From: Hyphochytrium catenoides
Lineage: Eukaryota > Sar > Hyphochytriomycetes > Hyphochytriales > Hyphochytriaceae
Length of the DNA: 22,618 nt
NCBI GenBank assembly: GCA_900088475.1
Contig: FLMG01000941.1
Location: 105,801 to 128,418 of the forward strand
Reading direction: 5' to 3'
The notes beneath the pieces were generated by a model. It ran no database searches, was not told where the DNA came from, and saw only the letters and a list, made by a program, of their open reading frames with translations. Position numbers and translations under genes: made by a program. Positions 9,849 to 19,642 of this stretch are shown here, in pieces. Numbering within the stretch: the first letter of the stretch is position 1; the number at the start of each line of letters is the position of its first letter.

Positions 9849-10672
9849 ATTCTTTTCCCTTTCTTACTTCTCCCTGTCCTACATTGATGCATGTTTATCA
9901 CTCCAATCCGACTACACCTACCTCTCCTCCTTTCCAGTCTGTTGCTCTTTGCTCTTCCGTCTTCCCTGTCCACATTCCCTCACTCCACCTTCTCTCACAG
10001 AACTCTCTCTCCAAATTCTCTCCCGTGGTTCTCCCTCCCTCCTCTCTCTCTCTCTCTTATACCGCCCAATCATTTTCTTTCTCCTTATATGCTTAACACT
10101 CTCGGTTGGAGCTTACATCTCTCTCTTCAGATGGAGATGATAGACCAGCAGAAGGCTTACGAGTCTGTGGGGCTGAAGATAAAGGAAGATCTTATGACAG
10201 GAAACGCCGTGGTGCTCTTTGCTTACGGACTCTCAGGGTCCGGAAAGACTTTCACTGTCTTTGGGGTGCGTGTTGCGCCAATGGACTCTCTACCTCTTCA
10301 TCTCTTTCTCTCTCTCCTTTAATCTCTCTCCTATGTTCTATAGCTTCTTCTTTCCTCTTTCTCCTTTCTCTCTTTGTTCTCTCCCTTTCTCCTTGTCCAT
10401 TCTTTCGATCCCTCATCCTCTATCGATATCTACTTCCCTCGGCTGCATTTTTTAGTCTCTTGACTGACCATGACTCTTTTCTCTAATCTGTCTGACCTCT
10501 CTCTGCGTAGCCCGACGCTGTTGACATCCCTGAAGCATGGTTCAAGCACTCGGATCCTCATCCTTTGGCAAGTTAGACAAGGCTATTGCCTTTCGTCCAC
10601 CTCTGTTTCAACATCTCTCTTGCGCTCTCTCTCTCGCTCTGTCTCTCTGTCTCTCTCTCTCTCGCGCGCGCG

Positions 10673-10704
<32 letters not shown>

Positions 10705-13647
10705 TTACTGGGCCCTTCTCAACCGCCTTCCCCTCTGGCTATCAATTCTGTCCCATCTTTGATGTCGCCCTAGGGCATCTATTTCCTTACTGCTTCCTTA
10801 TGCCATGCCTGCTCTCTCGGTCTGCCTCCATCTTTCTCCTGATGCTACCTGCTAACGTTGAGCCACACTCTTTGTCTGTTCCATTGTTTTTTTTTCCTGT
10901 ATGGCCTCTTGCTGTTGATGGCAGTGGGGAGTCTTTCCGCGCCTGGCGTACGAGCTCTTCAAGGAGAAGAAGGATGGCTGGAAGATCTCCATGAAATACT
11001 TCCAGAACGTCGTCGACACAGGTCTGGCACAGCGATGTTCCCTGTTGAACCTCTATGTCTCCCTTCTGCCATCTACTTACCAGGTCGATGTCTCCTTTGA
11101 CAAATCTTGCCGTTCTCTCTCATTCTTGCTCTTCCAAGCTGTACACCAGTTTCCATCTCGTTGCTCTCTCATCGTTGTAGTATGCCTTACCCACGCAACA
11201 TTATACCATTTCTTCTATTCTCTCTCTTTCTAACCTCTGTCTTTGTATCTTTGTCTCCCTCTTCTCTCCCTCTAGTCCGAGACCTGATGTCCCCCATCGC
11301 CCAAGAACAGGCTTACAAAGCTGGCATGAGGAAGGACAGCGATGGGTAGGCCTGTTCTGTATCACCTTGCCTTCCATGCAAAGCTCTTCCCTAGCCGCAT
11401 ACTCTCTTTCTGTCTCTGCCTTTCCCCTCCCGTCGCGCTCTTCCGCTCTCTCTCTGTCTCGCTCTCACGCCTTTTAAGTCTCGCCCATCCTCGTCTCGCT
11501 TCTATCCGGTGGCCTCGCCGCGGCACCTCCCTCTCCTTGCTTTTCTAAATTTCTCTTTCTCTCTTCAGCTTTATGGACATCGATTGGTGTCGGTCGGTAG
11601 TGTTGAACAGCTGGGACGAGCTTCGCGCGCACTTCATGGAGGCAAACTCCCGCAAGGTAAGGACAGATTGACTTTGTCCTCATGCCAGTACTGTTTCGCT
11701 CTCTCTCGCCAGATATGTTCATAGGTGCCTGTCTCATGCTCGCTTTGTCTCTCTTTTGGTCTGGCTTCTTGTTCTCTCTCTCTCTCTCCCCGCCTTTGCT
11801 TTTATCGTACACTTACCGGTAAGTCCACCTGGTGTCTGCCCCCTTCAGGCCATCGCCCCCACTCAGTTCAACCACCAGTCGACCCGTGGTCACTGTATCA
11901 TGACGTTAGAGGTTGAGATGCCACATCCTGAGAGGGAAGGAATGAAGCAGAGGTAGAAGCCTAGCCATGAACGACTTTCCTCCTCGTTATATCCTTTCGC
12001 GTCAAACGCTATTCTTCTCCCACCTTTGTCTATCTGTGCGTCTTGCGGTCTCTTCAATCTTTTTCTTTCTTTCTTCCATGTCTTGCTGTCTCTTCAATCG
12101 TTTTCTTTCTTGTTTCCACGCTTCCTTCTAAGCCTGCGTCTGCACAACTCACTACTTAATCATTGCCCAATCCTCTTTGTCTCGTCTCTCCTCTCTATGT
12201 CGTCTATCTTCTCTCTGTCTCTCTCTCTCTCCTTATATCTTTCTTTCTTCATATTTTTTCTATCTATCAGGGGTCGCATCTACGTCTGTGATCTTGCTGG
12301 GACAGAGCCCGCAGGAGACATCGAGTATGCGACGTATCAGAAGGTGTCCTTTGACGATGGTTCCATCGAGTATAAATACTTAGGCAAACATCCAGACGAA
12401 TCCAAAAGCAGAGAGCTGCAGGATCAAGGTCAGTGTCAGAGAGGCAGTACAAGGGACACAGAAGAAACCTACAGATGAGTGGGAAACACGCCTCAGAGTA
12501 GATTGCAAAAGAGAGAGAGGATGAGAGAGAGAGAGTAGGAAGAAGCGACCGCAACTATCAAAAGAGTGAAGAGAAGAAGGTTGTTAGAAAGGAGCCTTAT
12601 AGCCCGCTCTGCTTTATCTTATCTCTCAGGCAAAAAGATCAATCTATCTCTCACTGAGATGGCTCAGTTCTTTATGAAGATGGCTGAGGCCGTGATGAAG
12701 AAGACCCTGAAGCCGGGGAAGTCTATCCCTGGGTGCAACTCCTACTTCCTCTGCAAGTTCCTGAAGGATACGATGCTCCAAGCCAGGTAAAGGAAGGACA
12801 AGAGTAGAAGGCTGAAGTAGAGACATGAGAGAAAGAAAAAGAGAGAACGAAGGGCTAATAGCTCTCAATGGCGATCTCTCATTTCTCTCCGCTTCTATTT
12901 CCGATCTCTCTTTTCTCTCTGCTTCTTTCTACGGCTTTCACAGGGGATCTAGCTCCTGTCTCTCTCTTTTCCCAAGCCCACGCTCTCTCTCTCACACCTT
13001 CTTCCTCTCTCACATTCTCTCGTCAGGACCTACCTTTTCTGTGCTGTCCGTCCCGAAGTAACCTTCCACAACTACACGTTCTCCACGCTTGGCTTCGCTA
13101 AGAATGCGTCTGTCGTTAAGCTCCAGCCAAAGAAAGCTACCACTGCCGCCAGCGCCGCAGAACGAAAGGTCAGATTGCTGGCTATCGTTACTCTTCTCCT
13201 CCTATTACTTCCTACCTGAGGACTTATCTCTCCTCTTCAGGAAGGAGGCAAGAGCCATAACTCCTGTCATCTTTCTTTTTCTCTCTTCTCTCTCTCTCTC
13301 TCTCCCTCTTCCGTATTTCCCCTATAGATCTTACAACCTTTGCCGTTAAACGCTGGACTTATTTTGCCTCCTCTCTTTCTCTCTGTCTTTCTTCTCTTCT
13401 ACTTTATCGGTCTCCCTATCCCTCTGTTGGTGATACAGCTCATGGCAGAGCTGGAAGAGATGCGGGCGCTGGTAGAGCAATTGAGGAAGGAAAAGGAGTC
13501 AATGGCCGGTGGCGGAGGAAGCCAAGACATGGAAGCGTGAGTAATGGACGAGCCCCAAATCAACGCCGTCTGGCTCGGGTGTCGCAGTTCTTTCTTCTGT
13601 TTCTCCCCTTCCTGCTTCTTTACCCTACGGCTTTCTCGGCTTCATCC

Positions 13648-13694
<47 letters not shown>

Positions 13695-16600
13695 TCTCAC
13701 TCTCCTCACCTCTCCTTCTCACTCTGTCTCTTCCTCCCCTTTCGTCAACTCTATTTCAATTCTTATCGTGGCCTTCACAGCCTGCAGTCGATGCTTGCAG
13801 CCAAGCAGCAAGAGCTCCAGAACGTTCTCAGCGGAAGCTCGGAAGAGTCCTCTCACGACAAACTTATGGAGCAGCAGAAGGCGGTAAGGAAGGCTCTTTC
13901 CTCTGATCGCTCCTCTCGCTGCTCTCCTCTCTCCCTTCCCGTCATTTCCTTTCTTTTTCGTAGCCCCGGATGTTCCCCTGCCATGTCTACTAATTGACAA
14001 AATGGCCGTCATCGTAGAGAGATATCTCATCCTCTTTCTCTTTCTCTCTTTCTTTTTCTATCTCTCTCTTTCTCTTTTTCTCTCTCTCTTTCTGTTTCCC
14101 TCTCTCTTGGCTTTATGCTCAGACGATCTAAACTTTCTCTTGCCTGCGTGCACGTGCAATCGTTTAGGACTATGCAAAGCGTGGTATCTCTCTGAGTTAC
14201 TTTGAGTCCAGCACCCAGGAGCCACACTTCATCAACATGGACGTAGACGAGTACAGATCTAAGCGTTTTATGGTCCGACAAGCATTCCTCGTCTCTCTTC
14301 TGCTGACGCCGTTATGCAGAAGCTGATACTCCTCGCTTCTCTCTTCTCCACATTCTCTCTCTCTCTCTTTTTCATACTGCCTTGTCCTCCCTCCCAATCT
14401 CGCTCTCCTCTCTCTCTTTCTTTCCTTTTCTCTCTCTTTCTTCTCCCATCTCCTGGTCCGAAGCGTTTCGTCACCCTCATCTCCCGCTCCTTTTCTGCAA
14501 TGCAGTATATAATCAGGCAAGACACAGTCACGTTTGGTCCAGGAGGAGACATTCAGCCTCTCTCCTTCAACATGGTGGCCAGTCACTGCAGTGTGACAAG
14601 GGAGGGAGAAGGATTCAGTCTTGTTGGTCTGTTTACATTCCCCCGATAAGCTTCCTTTTCTGTCTCTGCTGCCTCTCTCTCCCTCCCCACTCTTTCTCTT
14701 GCCCATTTTTTCTCCTTAATGCTCTCTCTCTCTCTCTCTCTCTCTCCCTCTCCCCTCCGTTCCAGCCTCTTCTTCTTCTCACTTCGCTCCTGTCTGTCAG
14801 GTGGCAAGGGCGATGTCTATCATAATGGCAAACAGCTACCAGAAGGGGAGAAAGTGTCTCTCTCCTGCTGGGATCGAGTGGTCATGGGCGGAGATCTTCT
14901 TTATTTTGTCATTCCAGCTAAGGCTGCCGAGGGCAAGGAAATGAGTGCGAGCGACGCTGTAGCAGAGTATAGAGAAGGAATGAAGGTAAGAGAATGACGA
15001 TGGAGAGACGGTCCTGGGTAGATGCTGAGCACTGACTCTCCATGAGACAGAGAGAAAGAGGGCCAGACTGGAGAGAAAGAGACAAAGAGAGACAGAGAGA
15101 AAGAGGGTGGAAGTGAGAGGAAAAGTGAAGGGTGGAGTTCTCTCTATGGTCATCTCACCTCTCCTTTCTTTCCATAAAGGGCCGCAGCCAAGATGATCCT
15201 GCCATGAAAGAGCTACAAGAGCAAATGCGGAAGTTTGAAGAAGAGAAGAAGGAATGGGAGAAACGGAAGCAAGAGCTGGGAGAAGCACAAGGTTGTTTGG
15301 CATTCTCTTCTTTCGCCTTACGCCGCAGTTTTCTCCTCTTGACTCAACCTTCGTGTCCTTTTGGCCTTTAACTAGCTTAGAACGCAGTACGAACCCTTGT
15401 GACTTCTCAGGCTCACTGTATCTCTCTCTCTCTCTCTCCTGGCCCTCTTCTTCGTCTGCAGCTTCAAGTGAGAAGTCACACGAGGACGATATGAAAGAGC
15501 AGATCATCGCCTCTCAAGTCAATGATCAAGAGCTGCGGGATGTTCTGCCAAAGATCAGTGAGCTCACGACGATCGTGCAGCTTCTCAACAGGGGATTCCT
15601 CTCCTTTGAAACGAGGTAGGCCTACTTCCCTCCTTTCTTCTTTCTGTTTCTCTTTCTCTCCTAATTCTCTGTTTCTCATTCTCTCTTATTTCTCTGTTCC
15701 TCTTCTCTCTCTAATTTTCTCTCTCTTGCTTTCTGTCTCCCGCTCTTGCACTTACTCCTTCTTCTTTGTGAATATCTCTTGGTCGTACTCTCTTCTATTA
15801 CAATCTCTGGCTTCGCTCTCCTCCTACTTACGCTAGCCCCTAACCTCCATTCTCTGTCTTCCTCCACTGGTTCAGTACCTAAATCGTACATTCTCATGAT
15901 CTTGACTGTCCGAAGTCTCTTCTATTGTCTTTGGTTCTTTTTCGTCTCTCTCCCCATCCGTCCCTACCTAATAAGCACTTGTACGCCAGTGTCTCCTTCC
16001 TTGTAAATCCACAATCATACTTTCTCTCCTCTCTCCCTCCCTCCTCTCGAAGACTCTTGTGTGTCTCTCTCTCTCTTCATAGGTCCCTAACTGACTGATT
16101 GTTGCGCTCCATTACACTCTTTTCTCTCTTCTCGCTTCTCCTCCTCCTCAGCCTCCAACGTTCAAGCGGCAAGTCAGGCATCCCCCGTGTAAAGGTTAAT
16201 GTGCTTAACAGCCGCAGTAATGAGGTGACCTTCTTGGACGTCTTCGAGTTCACAAAGGCCTACTCGATCATTAAGGACGAGTTCTCTTTCCTGAAAGCTG
16301 CGATAGCAGGAGGAAGAGAGTATAAGATGAAGTAAGTGAAAGCATCAAGAAGAGGAAAAGACAGATGGAGAAGGAGAGAAGAGCGTTCAAGTAGGGGGGT
16401 GACACTGCGCGGGCGAGAGAGAACAGGGAGATTCCTGACGCGAGAGAGAGAAGAGAGACTAAAGGAGGGAGAAGTAGGGAGGCGCACAAAGAACGCGGGA
16501 GAGGGAAAGAGTGAGGTTGAAAGAAAGACACAGCGAGAAAGGGAAGGGAAAGACGAAAGCGGGAAGCGATATGAAGTTGGAAGAAAAGGAGAGAGAAGGA

Positions 16601-18669
16601 CTATCACTTTCATCTTGTTGGAACGCGCGGGTACTAATATCATTCTTTTGCTTACTCTTTTAAGGGAGGAGAATGACCCTCTCCGTCTTCTCTTCGACAA
16701 CTCCTTTCAAGTGGGGTCAGCTATGGTCTTTCTAGAAATGTTGGGACACAATCTGGATACCCTCGACGACGACAAATACGTGAGGATTACTTACTTCACA
16801 TCTCCCTTTCTTTTTTCTCTCGTTCTCTCTCTCTTTTTCCCTCTCTCTTGTTCGTTGTCTCTCGTCATCATGCTTGCCCATGTTCCTATTTCTTGGTGGT
16901 TATCTCCTTCCGAATCCTTTGCAATTTGTCGTCTTTTAGCTCTGATTCTCTCTCTCTTTCTGACTTTCTTTCTCTCTCGCTCTTTCTCTTTCTCTCTCCC
17001 TCTCTTTCTCTCTTTTTCTTTACTGCATCTCACCAACCTCACCTTCGGCCGCCATTTCATCTAGGTTGACATCAAAAAGTGCACCCCTCCTTTCAACAAC
17101 ATTGGCAAGTTGGAGGTGCGATGGGTTCCTCTCAAAGACTTAGAGAGTGATCCCTCAGATCCTCCGGACATGGTAGAAAACCCTGAGGATCTCATAGGTA
17201 AGGATCCAGGCCGAAACAGAGAAGACCTTAAGACAGAGAGAGAGAGAGCTAGTGAGAGAGAGAGAGAGAGTGGGAGTTAGGTTGAGGGAAAGAGGGGAGA
17301 GGGCGATAGGATGAATCAGAGTGCGCGCGGTGAAAGGAAGGATAACAAAAAGTGGAGAAGGGTAGAGGTACTGAGAGAGAAATTCAGGGATTTAGTGAGA
17401 GAAGTAGAACAGACAAAAGGCAGAGCTCAGTAGCGAGAAAGAGGGAAGTACCCCGAGGGAGATGGCCTTATAGCCCTTTCTCTCTCTCTCTCTCTCATTA
17501 CTTTCCTATCTCACCTTAGGCAAGTCCTGGACTTATTTGCTGGAGATAGTTGGAGCGACGGCTCTTCCGCTTACGACTGACCTGGCATACTGCCAGTACG
17601 AGTTCTTCGGGGAGACATACACCACCGAGTCTGTCGAACAGAACACTCGGAGTCCGGCCTTTAATTATAAGCACAAGCATCACGTGCCCGTCGTTACGCA
17701 GGAGTTTGTCAACTATCTTAAGGTGAGGGTGCACTCGGAGAAAAGTGAAGAGAGAGAAAAAGAGGAAACCACCAGCGGGCACGTCGAGTTAAGAACAGAG
17801 ACGCTGCCGGATGCCATTGAGGGCAGAAAGGGAAGAGAGCTCGTCGGAGAAAGAGATAGTGAGGGAGAGACCTTAAGAGACCGGGGTTGTGGATAGCGTC
17901 TTTCGGAGTACTTCTGGCACCGTACCAATCTGATACCTTTTATTATAGAAAACTCATCTGGAGATCTGCGTGTATGTGAACCCATACATCGCTGACCCGC
18001 CCAAGGACACCATAGACACCAATAACCCCGTCGTCGTGAAGAACTTACAAGAAGGAAGAGTGGTTGCAGGTGAGAATTGGTCAAGAGAGAGAGAGAGAGA
18101 GAGAAGAAAAGAGACCAAGAAAGGATAAAGACGTAGGAGGAGACAAGAAGGAGAAAGAGAGGGAAAGGGGTTTGAGAGTAAAAGGAGAGAAAAGGAGAGA
18201 TGGAAAAGTAAGAGAGTTAAGAGAGAGAGAGAGCAACAGGAGGAGGAGGAGGAGAAAGCGATGAGCGATCATTTTAGGGCAGGGTGAGACACTGTTCTAG
18301 ACATGCATCGTGAGAGACATTGAGTGCGAGAAGACTAATATCGGGACTCTTGCTCTATGTCAAGCATCCGCCGCCGATCAGGCAGCTCCAAAGGAGGAAG
18401 CGGCGAAGCTGCAGCAGCAGGTGCAGGATCTCAAGATTGAGAATGAGCAACTCAATGCCAAACTGAGAGCCGCCCTTGAGGAGATTGAAAGACTCAAAGC
18501 AGGAGGAGCACCGACGCCGGCCATCAGCGAACCAAAAGACGCCGAGGCCCGTAGTGCAGCGGTAGTTGATACAGAGATGGTATCGCACTCCACGCCAAGA
18601 CAGAAGCTCCAAGAAGCTCGCATGCAAGATGCGTCAATCAATAGTAGCGATGGCGCAGCACCCTCGTGA
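9137..18669 (+). CDS. Divergent kinesin motor with FHA and C2-like domains, about 1051 aa
   Basis: Exons: 9137-9270, 9578-9656, 10131-10265, 10511-10567, 10925-11021, 11276-11345, 11569-11656, 11849-11952, 12271-12428, 12630-12786, 13027-13168, 13439-13536, 13781-13883, 14168-14272, 14506-14626, 14801-14985, 15180-15291, 15462-15615, 16152-16331, 16665-16779, 17065-17197, 17520-17722, 17949-18069, 18365-18669. All phases agree (3156 bases). Motor, residues 1-395: start SIKVCVRCRPF, P-loop GLSGSGKT (104-111), switch I NHQSTRGH (228-235), switch II DLAGTE (262-267), INLSL (311-315). Then a coiled coil (408-470), an FHA-like domain (about 505-595, with FGPGGDI and a VASHCSVT core), another coiled coil (612-680), a C2-like domain (about 843-925) and a C-terminal coiled coil (950-1000). 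The order resembles kinesin-3 cargo transporters. The motor's microtubule-facing region is aberrant. Possible further 3' exon at 18925-19036. Confidence 0.85.
9789..9846. repeat. (TC)n microsatellite in kinesin intron 2
   Basis: About 29 uninterrupted TC units, the longest such run seen in the window. It lies within intron 9657-10130, about 280 bases before the acceptor. Confidence 0.95.
10568..10924 (+). other. GC-AG intron (kinesin intron 4)
   Basis: The upstream exon reads SDPHPL and is followed directly by GCAAGT, the usual form of a GC donor. The intron ends GATGGCAG and the next exon opens WGVFPRLAYEL. Using the GC donor joins these in phase 0 with no frame break. The nearest GT (10573) leaves the wrong phase for the next exon. 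Confidence 0.8.
10663..10672. repeat. (CG)5 run in kinesin intron 4
   Basis: Five CG units lie between CT and GTCTCT simple sequence. Alternating purine-pyrimidine CG of this kind can adopt Z-DNA, though this run is short. Confidence 0.9.
13653..13688. repeat. (TC)n microsatellite in kinesin intron 12
   Basis: About 18 TC units lie within intron 13537-13780, followed by imperfect CTCAC repeats. Confidence 0.95.
14720..14747. repeat. (CT)n microsatellite in kinesin intron 15
   Basis: About 14 CT units lie within intron 14627-14800, about 55 bases before the acceptor. Confidence 0.9.
15616..16151 (+). other. Kinesin intron 18, longest intron of the gene
   Basis: This 536-base intron is bounded by GTAGGC and a CCTCAG acceptor. 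Its first and last parts are CT-rich, while about 15766-16015 is more complex sequence. The open frame there reads as a run of hydrophobic residues with no recognisable domain, and skipping it keeps the kinesin frame, so I treat it as noncoding. Confidence 0.7.
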
Positions 18670-19642
18670 GTGACTCCTTGCCTATAGACGTAAAAGAAGA
18701 ACAAATACCTGGAGCTGGGGGCCATCTCTACTTCGACTAAACGGAGTGTCTGCTATTGAGGAGGATAGAGCGGAACTAGCGATTAGAAAACAAAGTCCTT
18801 ATAAACTCCAGCGAGTGCTGACAACAATCAACAAAGGGTACAGTCTTTCTTCTCCGATATGAGTGAGTCTGTCTTTTATTTTCCCCTTTCACCGACTTTC
18901 TCCTGCCTCGGCATGTGATGGCAGCAAGAGACTCTCAAGACCGGAGGTCAGTGCACACCCAAGCTTCTTCAGCGTTTCTTACAAATGCAAAGAGATAATG
19001 ATAACCTCCAAGCTTGTGTTGACCAAACAGTTGTAGCATCGAGCTTGTAAGGTCGTAGGGAAGCTCCATAATTCGCTACTTTCTCATAGAGTTTTTTGCG
19101 GATGAAGATCATCGTAGATTTGTTATCACTGACAGCAGGAGCCGGTAACCGCCGCCAAGGACCCTACTGATTATAATATCAAATCAAAGAGTGAACATTA
19201 TCAGTAACCAGTATTTAGTTATGGCAATAGATTTTGTGATATCTTGCGGGCATTTCCTGTTAGGAGACAGAGATTTCAGACGCAGACTGTGTCTGCAACT
19301 TGATGATGATCGATCTTTCTTGCCTGTGTCTTTGACCTTTTGCGGGTGAGTGCGCGTCTGCACTGGGAAACGTCATCTTCTGTTCTGTGTGAGGAAGGCT
19401 GTGAGGCTGTTGAATGCTAGTGTCCTTCTGCGTCTGAGCTCTCTTAATCAAGTGCGGTCTGGCTCACCCCGTTCCCGCGAGTGGGAGTAGCTTATCGGCC
19501 TTTCTGGCTGCCTGGAGAACAGTAAGCGCTGGGAGAAGGAGGAGAAACTCTCGAAATGTAGAGGGAGCTAACCGTGTACTTCCTGCTAGGAGTGCTGGTT
19601 CTCAAGAGGTAAAAGTGGTCTCCCTGACCTTGGAAGGCAAAG
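18670..19642. other. Intergenic region between kinesin and V-ATPase genes
   Basis: About 970 bases of mixed composition without the CT or GA repeats seen elsewhere. It should hold the kinesin 3' UTR and the promoter and 5' UTR of the V-ATPase gene. A possible extra kinesin exon at 18925-19036 is discussed in the findings. No RNA gene, TATA box or other motif was recognised. Confidence 0.6.

Noticed and set aside
9571-10140. Plus-strand frame of about 200 codons across kinesin exon 2 and intron 2
   Set aside because: It reads through the long TC run out of the kinesin frame. The true exons on either side (9578-9656 and 10131-10265) join in phase to the motor P-loop.
11022-11275. Possible extra kinesin exon
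   Set aside because: Joining exon 5 directly to 11276 gives NVVDTVRDLMSP in phase. Inclusion of the intervening frame would add unrelated residues before a stop.
16336-16664. Arg-Glu-rich frame continuous with kinesin exon 20
   Set aside because: It is the GA-rich intron 19 read in frame. Exon 19 ends at a GTAAGT donor and joins exon 20 in phase at 16665.
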